Source: Phorcus lineatus (lineage: Eukaryota > Mollusca > Gastropoda > Trochida > Trochidae). Taken from it: 64,000 nt of DNA. Below are positions 1-11,098 of the stretch, piece by piece (position 1 is the first letter of the stretch; the number at the start of each line of letters is the position of its first letter). The notes below the pieces were generated by a model, which was given only the letters and a program-made list of their open reading frames with translations, searched no databases and was not told the origin of the DNA. The stretch lies in assembly GCA_921293015.1 (NCBI GenBank), contig OV121081.1:5456001-5520000 (forward strand), given 5' to 3'. The position numbers and the translations under genes were made by a program.

Positions 1-410
1 ATGAGAAAGTGACGTCTATGGGGAAGGGATGACTTCAAGACACCAAGGTACCCATCTGACAAACTCCCTGGTGAGAAAGTGACGTCTATGGGGCAGAGAT
101 GACTTCAAGACAACAAGGTACCCACCTGAAAGACTCGCTGGTGAGAAAGTGACGTCTATAAGGCAGGGATGACTTCAAGACACCAAGGTACCCACCTGAC
201 AAACTCCCTGGTGAGAAAGTGACGTCTATGGGGCAGGGATGACTTCAAGACACCAAGGTACCCACCTGACAAACTCCCTGGTGAGAAAGTGACGTCTATG
301 GGGCAGGGATGACTTCAAGACACCAAGGTACCCACCTGAGAAACCCCCTGGTGAGAAAGTGACGTCTATGGGGTGAGGATGATTTCATGATACCAAGGTA
401 CCCACCTGAC
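1..410. repeat. 70-bp minisatellite carrying a splice donor
   Basis: Six head-to-tail 70-bp units (starts at 1, 71, 141, 211, 281, 351) with few substitutions, cut by the left edge of the window. Read on the minus strand, each unit contains the end of the adjacent SLC17 exon (GGAGTTTGTCAG) followed by its donor (GTGGGTACC). The last unit merges into the real exon end at 406. The copy near 51-60 has lost the donor GT; the others keep it. Confidence 0.95.
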
Positions 411-3400
411 AAACTCCCTGCGCAATACGGATTGCCATCACTGCCACCAGATGGAACTTGGCAGCATAGGGGGTTGCGATAGAGAGGAGGGAAGGGATGA
501 GAATTCCCATTCCGAAGAGACGCTTACCCCCTATCCGCCCTGCCAGCCACCCCCCGGGCAGTTGGGCCAGGCAGTACCCGTAGAAGAAGGCGCCGAGCAG
601 GTATCCCTGGGTCTGTTCGTCCCAGTCGAACTCGCCACTCTACATTGGGGAGACAAGTCATTATATTCAACATTAGGTCTTAGAAATACATGCAATTTAG
701 ATTGTTAACAAATTTAACATTGCTTCATTTGGAATCACTTTATCTGTAATGGTAAAACTTTGGTCAAAACTGACCGTACCATCAGCCTACCAGTTAACCT
801 CTCAAAGTTTCTGGTTGGCGGAAGCAATTTAGACAGGGTAGCAATGCGTTATTTTCGTCTGTATCCATGAAACAGGATTACTTGTAAACAGTGTTTGAAA
901 TCAAATTGAACTCACGTTATGATGTGTTTTGTGTGAAGCATTCCCCCTGTCTCTCCCACAATCGTTGCTAACTGACGCGTTGCCATTATCCAAGAAGGAA
1001 CTGTTTACCATGGCAACCAGCGCCACGCTGATATTTACGCGTAGAGCAAACAGATTGATAAATCCGAGGAAAGAAAGTAGTCCCAAGACATGTCGTGCAC
1101 CAAACCATCCGCAACATCCTGTAATTAGGGCAAGTTATTTTATCATGTCAAAGTAAGTTCAACTTCATTTACAAAATGGACTCTTTGTAGGCAATTTTTC
1201 TTCACATAAGTTGTGATTGTTTATTGAGAATAAAGTGCTTTTAAAGTGAAATGTTATAAGATAATTAGAATGTTGAGAAACTATGTACTTTCTTAAAGAA
1301 CATCTTATTTACTAAACACAATACCGTACCATGATATTTTCTTTTACATTTCTATTCTAACGACGTTATGTTTTCATTCATTAATTTATTCTATGTTCTA
1401 CTTTCTATAATGTTTAGTCCTTAAACAACTATTTAAGATACACGTTATTAAACATGTTATTATATTTTTAAACTGACGAATCTATGGTATGAGATTTGGC
1501 GTTGAGATATGTTGCTTTTTTAATTCCAGTGGCGCAAACATATAGGGGTTAATTCCATTTTCAACAGATATTTCATTGGATTTCAAATATACACATTAAC
1601 TAATTCATTGTCATAAAGCACGCAGTAGATATGATGCATATCAAGCCGAGGGAGCAAAATACCATATGTTATCAACTAGAACAGACAGAGATTGAGTTCA
1701 GTGATACGATTCGCCTTGGGTCATTTAGTAAAAGCAACAGCTGACCTCCAGTGGATGGACTAAAATTTAGTCTATGAACAATTTTAATAATCTACTGTTC
1801 CTTTATCCATAATATTTTTTTCTTTGGGCTCCTTATTTCATATTCAGGCAATCTAGACTTGCGGAATGTAGTCCTAGACTGTATAAAAGGCTACTTTATA
1901 TACACAGTCATGAAGCAGGACTATCCAGTGGTCACTTCTCTATGATTCTACTGCTGGTTTCATGATTAAATGAACCATAAGGACTTAGATTGCTTACTGA
2001 TTACTCAAATGAAATAGGGAAAAACAGTGAATGAAGTAATTCAAGTTAAGTCGTGGCAATTTGTGATTATTTTCATTTGTTAGAGGAAACATGAATTATT
2101 CATGAGAGGAAAAAGGTTATAGTTTAGTCGTTCTTATCATCATCTGGAAATATCTGTGTTGATCAATTTTATGTAAAGAAATTTATGCTTGTCTAACATA
2201 GGTACGCTCGTATAGTCTTGATAGGCTACGTCGACTTAACTATACCATATCTTTACGAGACGTTGTTACATCACATGTACACCTGGACGAAGGTTAAACA
2301 ACACTTAGTTTTTATTAGCAAGAGCTGCCTGATAAGAAATAAGAAAATGTTTCAGAAAAATTAATAGTATAGAAGTCAATCGTCATCAATCAAATGTTAT
2401 AACAAGGAAATTCATTCAGAATAGGTTTGACTACTTTTTGATATTTACATTTATGAAATCCTGGTATTTTGGTGTCCCACAAAGATATTTAGTCACTGAG
2501 TCAATAATGGTTGGTTTAATGCGTGAAACTCCATTCTGTAAGGAAACTGATCATTATTTAAGTAACTATCTTTTACCAAATGTTACTGGTTATAGCAACG
2601 TGAACCTTGAAAATTCAAATAATTTAGCCTAATGACGAAATCCGGTCAGTATTAACTCTAATGATCCCTTTAGATCAACGACAAACGTTTGATTAAATAA
2701 CCTAAAATAAGGACGACAATGATATATGGATATACAACTTCTTTATTACACAGTGGCGACGTTTCGGTATAGATCCTTATACCGTTATCAAGCATAACGG
2801 TATAACCTAAAATAAGGACGACAATGATATATGGATATACAACTTCTTTATTACACAGTGGCGACGTTTCGGTATAGATCCTTATACCGTTATCAAGCAT
2901 AACGGTATAAGGATCTTTACTGAAACGTCGCCACTGTGTAATAAAGAAGTTGTATATTCATATATCATTGTCGTCCTTATACTACCAACTTCTAGAATGC
3001 CACTGAAACAATTAACCTAAAATAATCCCATTTATATTCAAAATTTGAATTATTTTAACCTGATTGAAAACAATTATTGATGGAAGCTAATTTGATATAT
3101 GAACGTCAAATTTGGAACATCAATATTGTTTTCGACCTCTGAATCCCAATGTTAACCGTATAGTTTCTTCACAAATACATATATTTTTGTATATAAAAAA
3201 GTATTTTTAAAACTCTGAGGTAATTTTTTTAAAAGTCGACATAAAAATGCTTGAAGAAATCAATCAATTCTTTTCAAGGTGCTGAGTGTAAAATAACCAT
3301 ATGGCAAATTACTTGAGAAAATTAATTGAAATGAAAACGTAACAGTTTCAAAAGGCACTTAAACGAAAATATCGTGTGAAAAACAATAGTGTATTACTGA

Positions 3401-3782
3401 CAACACTACTTTGGACAAATAACAAGCAACTGTTGGATATAAGGTTATTGTGAATAATAATTTTACTGTAAAGAACTTTAATAAATCAAATAATTAAAGA
3501 ATGAAATGCCGACCTTGGTGCTCCTCTCAATAAAGGCCATCTTCACATATAGAATGGCATTTCGTCGAAATGGAATTAACTTTCCATCTTTTGAGATGAA
3601 TTGATGAGATGATTTTATCTTAAAGGATATGAAATATAGTAACTCGGTAATTACGAGGTTACTGAAGAGAATACTTTCATGGACATACACAGCAAACGTA
3701 TTTTCGATGTGGCATTCTTACCAGAATCCTCTTCCTCCAAGAGTTCTGGTTTCTTCAGTAGAGGCGACTTCTCCTCAGCCAT
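406..3782 (-). CDS. SLC17 family (sialin/vesicular glutamate transporter-like) anion transporter, N-terminal part
   Basis: Major-facilitator transporter of the SLC17 family; family members move sialic acid, glutamate or phosphate across lysosomal, vesicular or plasma membranes. Three coding exons are visible on the minus strand: 3722-3782 (start ATG at 3782), 916-1118 and 406-639. Junctions are GT-AG and phases match (1, 0, 0). Exon 1 encodes an acidic, charged N-tail with EKSPLL, a [DE]xxxL[LI] sorting motif in the place where human sialin has its lysosomal dileucine signal. Exon 2 holds TM1 (GLLSFLGFINLFALRVN, then ISVALVAMV) and a luminal loop with several N-x-S/T sites. Exon 3 encodes FDWDEQTQGYLLGAFFYGY and LAQLPGGWLAGRIGGKRLFG, the classic SLC17 TM2-TM3 region, then IRIAQGVCQ. 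The remaining exons lie beyond position 1. Family assignment is firm; sialin versus other SLC17 subtype is not settled. Confidence 0.9.
1119..3721 (-). other. Intron 1 of the SLC17-like gene
   Basis: Intron between coding exons 1 and 2: donor GTAAGA at 3721, acceptor ...TTACAG before 1118. AT-rich, no long reading frame. It contains the Penelope-like terminal-repeat cluster at 2699-2982; otherwise I see nothing identifiable. Confidence 0.75.
2699..2982. mobile_element. Penelope-like terminal repeat fragments, two direct copies plus one inverted
   Basis: Two direct copies of a roughly 105-bp unit (from 2699 and from 2804) are followed immediately by an inverted partial copy (2895-2982). The unit holds CGACGTTTCGGT, then a short palindromic stem with ACCGTTATCAAG. 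The same arrangement appears in the terminal repeats of the GIY-YIG element at 11099-11984, so these are probably pseudo-LTR fragments of a related Penelope-like element. No coding sequence accompanies them. Confidence 0.65.
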
Positions 3783-5420
3783 TCTTTAGGTAATTAGTAA
3801 ATAACAATCGATCGTCACTTTGGTTTGAAGCGCGTGGTGTAGGGTAATCACATGTGTAATGATAGAGGATATATGTCACAGATGATATATACGCTTCCTG
3901 TTATCAAGGTTGACATTGCGGAAAGATTAGATAAGAGGATGATTTCAGCAAAAATGTAGAAAGGAATATACATTTTTTATGACGGGTTGTTTAATCACTG
4001 TATCATTTCTGCATGTGAAGGAACTTATAGTCATTACAGTCCAATTACCCAAATTTCGGATTCGCTTAATTGCACTGCATCATATAGCGGGATCGAGGTC
4101 ATTGTTATAAGACAACAAAAGACATATCGTGTTCTTGTTCTTATACCGTTATCGACGTCCTTAAAGACAGACAGATCTTTATTCAATAATGTAGGCCAAA
4201 TGACCCGTAGTACAGTTTTGGTTTACAGATATATGATTACAGTCACGTGATAATATATAAGTACAATCATGTTTTTCTTATTTCGAAGACCTTTTTAAGG
4301 AAGAATGACACAGATATTAGCACATTTCTATTCTTCTTTCTATTCTTCGAGTAAAACAACTATATGAGAGTAACAATTCAGAGGTTACTCACTCCATTTC
4401 TAACGATGTAACCTTTGTTACAAGTGGGCCATGTTTCTCGGTCCATTCAGAAACCCTAATAGCGATAGAATATTACAACATGTGTACCGTCTTTATTCAT
4501 CTAATCAAATATCATGATACATCCGGGACTGACTTCTGTTCTGTAAAACATAAATGCACATCGCAATGGTGAAGAACTCCAGTCTTCTCAAAGATGTTTG
4601 GAACTGTCCGAGTTGCCCAGCTTAAAACAAGGTCGCTGATCACGCACCTCATTACGATTGCAAACAGTCAGACAGAGGTAACGTCGGAAGAAACGACTTT
4701 AGTTACAGGGTAGAGAGAGAATGGTTACAAAAGTAATTGGTTTTTTTACTGTAAAGATTTACTAAATTCATCGGATCAGGCTTTCTGCTTCCGTAAGATT
4801 GTTATCTTTCATACTGCTGCGATTATACTCTATTCAATCAAAATGACTAACCTCGCTTTACTATAAAATTGTCAAGATCATGGTGTGTATATTATCAATT
4901 TAAAAAAACACTAGGAAATAAATTTCTACTTTGTTATATTGTTGTGATTCAGTTAGCTATACTATCAGTCGTTATACTACGATATCCAATGTTCAGATAC
5001 ATGTGTAGCTACATCATATGTTAACGAGTTATCTGTAGTTGGACCAGATTCGACAGACAGTGGGTACATGGTCTACTAACATAGATATCAATCGTAAGTT
5101 CCAAGGCCATGGCTACAAGTCTGTAGAGTATTTCACATCATTGAGAAACATTGAAGAGTTGTATTTTAAGCCAATTTTTCGTCATCTTTGACTTAAAAAC
5201 ACTATAACTCGCTTTTTTCGCGCTCATGTTTGCTTTTCGGGCATTTGAGGACATATGCACTCACTTAAAAGTCCTGTTGATGCAATAAAATGCTTATCAT
5301 TCTTAGCAATCGACCTGCAATCAATAATGAAAAGGTTAAGACTGCGAAGTCACTTAGGGGTATAAAAATCGTAAGAGTGGGTCGTGAACAAAATGGGAAA
5401 TATTGATTGATGAAAACGGC
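3783..5420. other. Intergenic region upstream of the SLC17-like gene
   Basis: AT-rich DNA containing the presumed promoter and 5' UTR of the minus-strand SLC17-like gene near 3783-3900. I see no clear TATA box, no gene and no strong repeat. A reading frame at 3987-4250 lacks any recognisable similarity or codon character. Confidence 0.5.
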
Positions 5421-6028
5421 TGAACAAGGGATGTGTGAAGGTTTTGAATAAACCTTAATCTCTTCACTAAGAACAAGGGATGTGTGAAGGTTTTGAATAA
5501 ACCTTTATCTCTTCACTAAGAACAAGGGATGTGTGAAGGTTTTGAATAAACCTTTATCTCTTCACTAAGAACAAGGAATGTGTGAAGGTTTTGAATCTCT
5601 TCACTAAGAACAAGGAATGTGTGTAGGTTTTGAATCTCTTCACTAAGAACAAGGAATGTGTGAAGGTTTTGAATAAACCTTAATCTCTTCACTAAGAACA
5701 AGGGATGTGTGAAGGTTTTGAATAAACCTTTATCTCTTCACTAAGAACAAGGAATGTGTGAAGGTTTTGAATCTCTTCACTAAGAACAAGGAATGTGTGA
5801 AGGTTTTGAATCTCTTCACTAAGAACAAGGAATGTGTGAAGGTTTTGAATAAACCTTAATCTCTTCACTAAGAACAAGGAATGTGTGAAGGTTTTGAATA
5901 AACCTTAATCTCTTCACTAAGAACAAGGGATGTGTGAAGGTTTTGAATAAACCTTAATCTCTTCACTAAGAACAAGGAATGTGTGAAGGTTTTGAATAAA
6001 CCTTTATCTCTTCACTAAGAACAAGGGA
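5421..6028. repeat. Dimorphic 49/39-bp minisatellite
   Basis: About 13 tandem copies of AACAAGGGATGTGTGAAGG...CTCTTCACTAAG. Two unit lengths alternate: 49 bp, with AAACCTTTAT or a close variant before CTCTTCAC, and 39 bp without it. One 176-bp block (long, short, short) recurs at about 5516 and 5692, which shows that multi-unit blocks were duplicated together. Confidence 0.93.
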
Positions 6029-6619
6029 TAAAATGTTCTTTTTTAATATATGTCGTTAACTCCACCGAATTCTTATACACTTATATAGTTGATTACCGGA
6101 GTGCGGATCGTAAGTAGTATTGTTAGATATGCATTATCTGTGCATTATTTATGTATGCGAAACATTGATGTGAATATTATAAGAAGACAGGTTTATAGTT
6201 GAAGTATAAGTAATTTAATCAAAAGACGGAGTATTAGTAATTGCAGCATGCATCTTTTTAATAGGAATTCATTTTATAAAAAGACATAAATGAAGTATAA
6301 GTCATTTAGTAAGATAAAGTTGTTGCCATTTTTGTCATGTTTTAAAGAAAAAACCAATGATCTTTGATATATGGCTTGTTTGAACGATTATTGCATGTAC
6401 AACTGTTAACTCTAGACAACTTTTTGCAACCTGTTTGTAACTATCTGTATTAATTTGTTTCAAATGTATTCATATATTTCATATTACACTGTATCTTAGT
6501 TCACTGGAGAAAATAAAGAATATCTATCACAAGATTATATATCCATACAAATAGCAAGTTATGTTAATTGAAGTTGTATCGCATGACAGTATAAACAAGT
6601 AAAGAAGTGAGCACAGCTC

Positions 6620-7528
6620 ACATACCCCCGCTTCAAACTATAGTCTGGCTTTCTTTGTTGGTCTTACCCTCAAAAAGCTCACTTAGGGATCATGGTTGAT
6701 AAGTGTATTAAGTTTGTTGAAGCTAGCATGTATAGTTTAGCAGATATGCTCCGGACAAAGGACTTTGTCAGATAGTCATTGTTTTAGTAACGTTTCCATG
6801 TGAACCGCAAAAGATAAAAATAATTTTTTGGTCTTACCCTCAAGAGGCGCACCAATATGGATCATGGTTGATAAGTGTATGAAGTTTGGTGATGATAGCA
6901 TGTACGGCTTAGAAGATATACTCCGGACAAAGGACTTAGTAATAAATTCAGTTATAGTCATGTTTCCATGGAAACCGCAAAAAAATAAAAATCATTTGTT
7001 GGTCTAACCCTCAAAAGGCACATCTCAGGATCATGGTTGATAAGTGTATGAAGTTTGGTGAAACTAGCATGTATAGTTTAGGAGATATGCTCCGGACAAA
7101 GGACTTGGTCATAGTCACTGTTTTAGTAATGTTTCCATGGAAACCGCAAAAAATAAAAATCATTTGTTAGTCTAACCCTCAAAAGGCACATCTAGGGATC
7201 ATGGTTGATAAGTGTATGAAGTTTTGTGAAGCTAGCATGTATAGTTTAGGAGATATGCTCCGGACAAAGGACTTGGTCATAGAGTCACTGTTTTAGTCAT
7301 GTTTCCATGGAAACCGCAAAAAATAAAAATCATTTGTTGGTCTAACCCTCAAAAGGCACATCTAGGGATCGTGGTTGATAAGTGTATGACGTTTGGTGAA
7401 GCTAGCATGTATAGTTAAGGAGATATGCTCCGGACAAAAATTTGTGACGGACGGACAGACGGACAGACGGACGGACGGACAGAATGAACGCTATATACCC
7501 CCGCTTACGCTGTAAGGCGGGGGTATAA
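6620..7528. mobile_element. Hairpin-ended element built of about 170-bp tandem units
   Basis: Roughly five tandem copies of a ~170-bp unit (landmark ATCATGGTTGATAAGTGTAT near 6687, 6859, 7028, 7199; the copy at 7369 reads ATCGTGG). They are followed by a GACGGACGGACAG tract and a terminal hairpin, TATACCCCCGCTT...AAGGCGGGGGTATA (7494-7527). The left end begins ATACCCCCGCTTC near 6622, which is an inverted match to the right end. No coding capacity. A degenerate unit fragment recurs at 43846-43915. It is probably a non-autonomous element; its superfamily is unknown to me. Confidence 0.7.
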
Positions 7529-7724
7529 TTATGTGAACATAATTTTCTCGTGTTGATGAAATGGGGTTATTCTAAACAAGTCATACTATGTTCAACAACC
7601 AAGCTCATCATTTCGAGATACGCATTCACAACTTGGTGGAATTAGACAGACAGTTGTCAAATATACTTCAAAGTGCTGCACCATTAATTTGTTAACTTGT
7701 TAATTCAAGTGTTCGTCTTCAGGT

Positions 7725-7941
7725 CATGAACTGTAAACTCCGGTTGAGAGACCACAGAAAACATTTGCACAAGGTTTTTAAACCCTCTCACAGTATGGAT
7801 CTATTACTTGGAGCCTTTGCCGACTCGGCCACCATGCCAAGTCTTGTGAGGAAGGCCATTGTCAGGCCCGTATATCACCAATTTCGAGAGTGGGGGGCTG
7901 AAAGAGATTTGCTAGCTCAGTGGGGTGAAATGATGAAATAA
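7725..7941 (+). CDS. Last coding exon of an unrecognised gene
   Basis: An exon begins after a clean pyrimidine-rich acceptor (GTTCGTCTTCAG) at about 7724. The open frame continues about 72 residues to a TAA at 7939-7941. The peptide contains FADSATMPSLVRK, IVRPVYHQFREW and GAERDLLAQWG. I do not recognise the family. An AATAAA polyadenylation signal (7937-7942) overlaps the stop codon, so the 3' UTR must be only a few tens of bases. The transcript converges on the DHHC gene at 8790-9862. Upstream exons were not identified between 3783 and 7700. It could be a decayed or retroposed fragment, but the good acceptor, coding-like composition and poly(A) signal favour a real terminal exon. Confidence 0.45.
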
Positions 7942-7942
7942 A
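7937..7942 (+). terminator. AATAAA poly(A) signal overlapping a stop codon
   Basis: The AATAAA hexamer includes the TAA stop of the frame at 7725-7941. A minus-strand AATAAA (plus-strand TTTATT near 7985-7990) for the convergent DHHC gene lies only about 45 bp away. Confidence 0.5.
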
Positions 7943-8422
7943 TATATTGAAAAGACAAATTGAATTTATTTGAAACAATAAGCTTTTTATTCACTCCCAC
8001 AAAACATACATTCTACGCGTGACAAACAAAGAAAAATAGAATATACCAAAATAACTATAAGAAACCCCACAATTTTCCTGAGAAAGCATTTTAAAACCGA
8101 TAAAGCCAAACACACATGATTGGACAGTTCATACAAAAACACTTTGCATAGTGCGCTTATATACATTCACATTTACACTGAAAGAACTGCCTTCGTCAAA
8201 GCAAATACTTCTTTGAAATAACTTCATTGCTTGACCATTCTCCTGTGGACATCATGGCAGTTAATACTGATACTATTGACAAGTCACGTACACATAGACA
8301 ACATCATAATTTATACCTTATCACACTGCTCGTGAGACGAGCCTCGTTACATTTATTTTTCGTGTGATGGCAAAAGGTGTACCTACGTTTCAGCACGACT
8401 GCCTTGGAATTGGTATGAAAGG

Positions 8423-8473
8423 TACAATGATAGGTACAATGATAGGCACAATGATAGGCACAATGATAGGCTC
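8423..8473. repeat. 12-bp tandem repeat
   Basis: Four copies of TAGG(T/C)ACAATGA plus a partial fifth, in the 3' UTR or downstream flank of the minus-strand DHHC gene. Confidence 0.9.
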
Positions 8474-8789
8474 GATATCCACCGTTTTGGCTTCTGAAAC
8501 TAAACGTCATAGCCGAAATATAACGTCATACCAGTGATCGTCAATAAGTCTAAGTGATATTTCACGTTAAGGCGTCGTATGAAAACTAGAAACTTCGATA
8601 AGTACGCCCTCATAGATAACAATTTATGAATATGAATTTGTAAATGTATTTGCGTAGTTTTCGGAAAATGGAAAATAACCGTATACATGTGAAGAAGAAA
8701 AGTGGTGTGTTTGTAAAAACGTTCGACACTTGACGATTGTTCAAGCACTGTACTTGAATAAACCCCAAATAAACGTTTTAGGGAAGAAA

Positions 8790-9862
8790 CTAAGATTTTA
8801 TAACCGCTGGTTTTGGCCTTTTGACAATCTTGATTCCATCCCAAGATTTTCCGTCTTCCCTCTGTCTGAATATAAGCTGAGCAGGAAATAAAAAGTTCAG
8901 TCCCCAGAAATCGCCAAAGACACTTTTAAAGTTTTCATTAACTGGTCGAGTGCATTTGACTGTCATTTGCTTCGAGAGTTCATATAACGTTATCCCTTGT
9001 GCAATAATAAGCACCTGGCTAGCGAAATAAAGACAAGATATAAGACCAAATGGAATCATTATATACGAGTGGTATATCATCAACAACGTCTTAAAGTCGA
9101 TGTTTCCAAATAGAAATCTGTAAAATGTGAAGGGCAAGAAGAGATCCGTGTATGTAGCGTGGGGCATGAAATTATCCAATAAATACCTAGCTGTGAAGAA
9201 CCCGCCTACAAGACAGACGACAGCGCTGTAGAACGTCAACACAACAAAATAACGCTGGTTCTTAAACCCAATACAGTTCCCGATCATGAAACAATGGTGA
9301 TCCCGCTTTAGAATGCACTTCTTGCAGTAGTCGCAGTGATGCGCCCGCGGGGGAATATAGATTTTGCATATAGTGCACAGAGTCCACGAAGCCCAATCTT
9401 CAGTCTTGGAGTTGGAAGGAATGTGCCCATTGCTCTCCAGAGATTCCAAACGTGCCACAAAATGGTCCGGGTTGTTGTCGTACAAGGCACCTACTTCATA
9501 TTCTGGTCGGTCCTTGGTTTTCCTGAAGGAGGTGTCATAGCTAAGCGTACAAAGCCAGTTGGCCACCGTCTGAATACACAGGTAGCACGTCAACACCTTC
9601 ACGTAGTACTGAGTCCATGGATCGTAGTCCTGGAAGGTGTGGGGAACTAGGTAGCAGAGAGTGGTGTACAGTTGGGTGACGGCTTGGAAGACGAAAAGGA
9701 ACCGGGAAAATGGTTTGGCAACTTCATCTTTTGGTTTGCCCTTCTTAAAGTGCTCACGAACTTTCTCCCGGAAACTGAGTCTTTTGAAAGTTTCATCACT
9801 CTCTGTTTCTATGGTGATGCGATGTGACGTGGTCATCACGTGAGGCATGAATGACGTCAGAG
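8790..9862 (-). CDS. DHHC-type palmitoyltransferase (copy A)
   Basis: Protein S-acyltransferase: an integral membrane enzyme of the secretory pathway that attaches palmitate to cysteines of target proteins. The frame ends at 8790. An upstream ATG at 9896 lies before an acceptor (TTTTTTATTACTTGACAG, exon from 9862), so the likely start is ATG 9848 (MPHVMTTS) or 9836 (MTTSHR), giving 348-352 aa in one exon. Visible parts in order are: an N-terminal basic tail; TM1 (FLFVFQAVTQLYTTLCYLV); TM2 (YYVKVLTCYLCIQTVANWL); a cysteine-rich domain with CTICKIYIPPRAHHC, CDYCKKC and KRDHHCFMIGNCIGF (catalytic DHHC intact); TM3 (FVVLTFYSAVVCLVGGFF); and TM4 (IPFGLISCLYFASQVLI). The layout resembles ZDHHC22/24-like enzymes. 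Its paralogue lies at 17560-18595 on the same strand, sharing the CRD and the C-terminal SWDGIKI block. Confidence 0.92.
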
Positions 9863-10146
9863 CTGTCAAGTAATAAAAAAATGGTATGATTAACATGACA
9901 TATGGAGTTGATTTATGCTAGAATATCAAAGAATGTTACTAATTATTAGTAGGCATTTTGATCAAATATTCAGAGGGGTATATCATTTCGTTTATGAGCA
10001 ACATCATATGGATATTGTAACTAAATTTTGTTGGGTAAATATTCCCTATGATCAATAACAATCAAAAGGTGGATGTTTGCTTTTCTTTTTCGAGTTTTTT
10101 GACTCCACCCGGATAAGAATTCAAACAAATGTCAATGTAGGTTTTA

Positions 10147-10271
10147 AATAGCCATGAGTAACCAGCCGTAAGCGATACGAGCGTTTAAGGCCGAAGGATA
10201 TCAGGGTATAAGATGGCGCTAGGCGGAGACAAATACGCTGATGTAGCAGGATGCTGTTTCTCACGGCTATC
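10147..10271. mobile_element. Short foldback/MITE-like element
   Basis: The ends ATAGCCATGAGTAACCAGC and GCTGTTTCTCACGGCTAT form an imperfect terminal inverted repeat about 125 bp apart. No coding content. Family unknown. Confidence 0.45.
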
Positions 10272-10961
10272 ACGATTTGATAAATGCATTTTGATAAAAA
10301 CTAATTACTTTGTAGGAGTCAAATAAACTTATGCATGCTAGGTTTATTGAAACTATGTCTATCTAGGTATCCTTTTCTGATTATATGATATTTTTTACCA
10401 ATAATTATCACATGGTATTCAACCTCGATATCCTGAATACACACTGGACATTTCATGTCCTCGAAATTTAACTAAGGCTTTGTCCAGCGACCTCTTTCAA
10501 TCATTAAAGTATGAGAGCCAAGGTGAAACTTTGTAAGTGCAATTCTATACAAGTACATCTATATTAATCTAATAGTTAATCCAGCGAGCCTTATTTATGC
10601 TGCCATGCCTGAATACTCATATCATGGACTCATTGCTTGATATCACTGAGATAAACACTTTCATTATTCTCTACCTGGGACAACAAATAATATCCAAACC
10701 CATACTTTGATAACAGATCTCGAAACAGTGTAGCCCATGTTTTATATTCTGTCTTGTGCACAGGGAGATCAAGCATTACATCATAAATCTTTCGTACACT
10801 CCCCGTCGAGGTGAACTTACAATTCCCTAGATTTTCGAAGCTCTATAAGTGCTAAGACAGTCGTAGGTACCATACATTAACGCTGACTTAAGACAATCTT
10901 AACACAAAGAGATCTTAAAAGATACGGGTCCTGTTATATAACACATTATCGAAGTTTAAAA

Positions 10962-10984
10962 GGGGGGGGGGGGGGGGGGGGGGG
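10962..10984 (+). repeat. Poly-G tract of 23
   Basis: An uninterrupted run of 23 G on the plus strand. Such runs can form G-quadruplexes and are prone to length error in assemblies. Confidence 0.95.
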
Positions 10985-11098
10985 TTAGAATTGTCTTTAT
11001 GACGATTTGAAATTATATTGGGCTGGTCCTTAACTTATTTTGTTCATTACATGTATATTAAAATACTTCCTTAAGGGGCATTTTAGAAGCTGGATTGA

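Larger units (their letters stand above)
9897..11098. other. Intron or intergenic region upstream of DHHC copy A
   Basis: AT-rich DNA with no gene. It holds a short foldback (10147-10271) and a run of 23 G (10962-10984). If the 5' UTR exon of the DHHC gene is the donor-bearing segment near 12858 (CAGAGTTACAAG|GTAAAG on minus), this stretch and the Penelope-like element lie inside a 5' UTR intron; that is only a suggestion. Confidence 0.4.

Noticed and set aside
1-410. Possible CRISPR-like array
   Set aside because: No unique spacers: units are contiguous and near-identical over 70 bp, the genome is animal, and the unit derives from the adjacent exon.
5516-5877. Two identical 61-residue minus-strand frames
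   Set aside because: Produced by block duplication in the 49/39-bp minisatellite.
9336-9843. Plus-strand frames over DHHC copy A
   Set aside because: Antisense shadows of the well-supported palmitoyltransferase exon.
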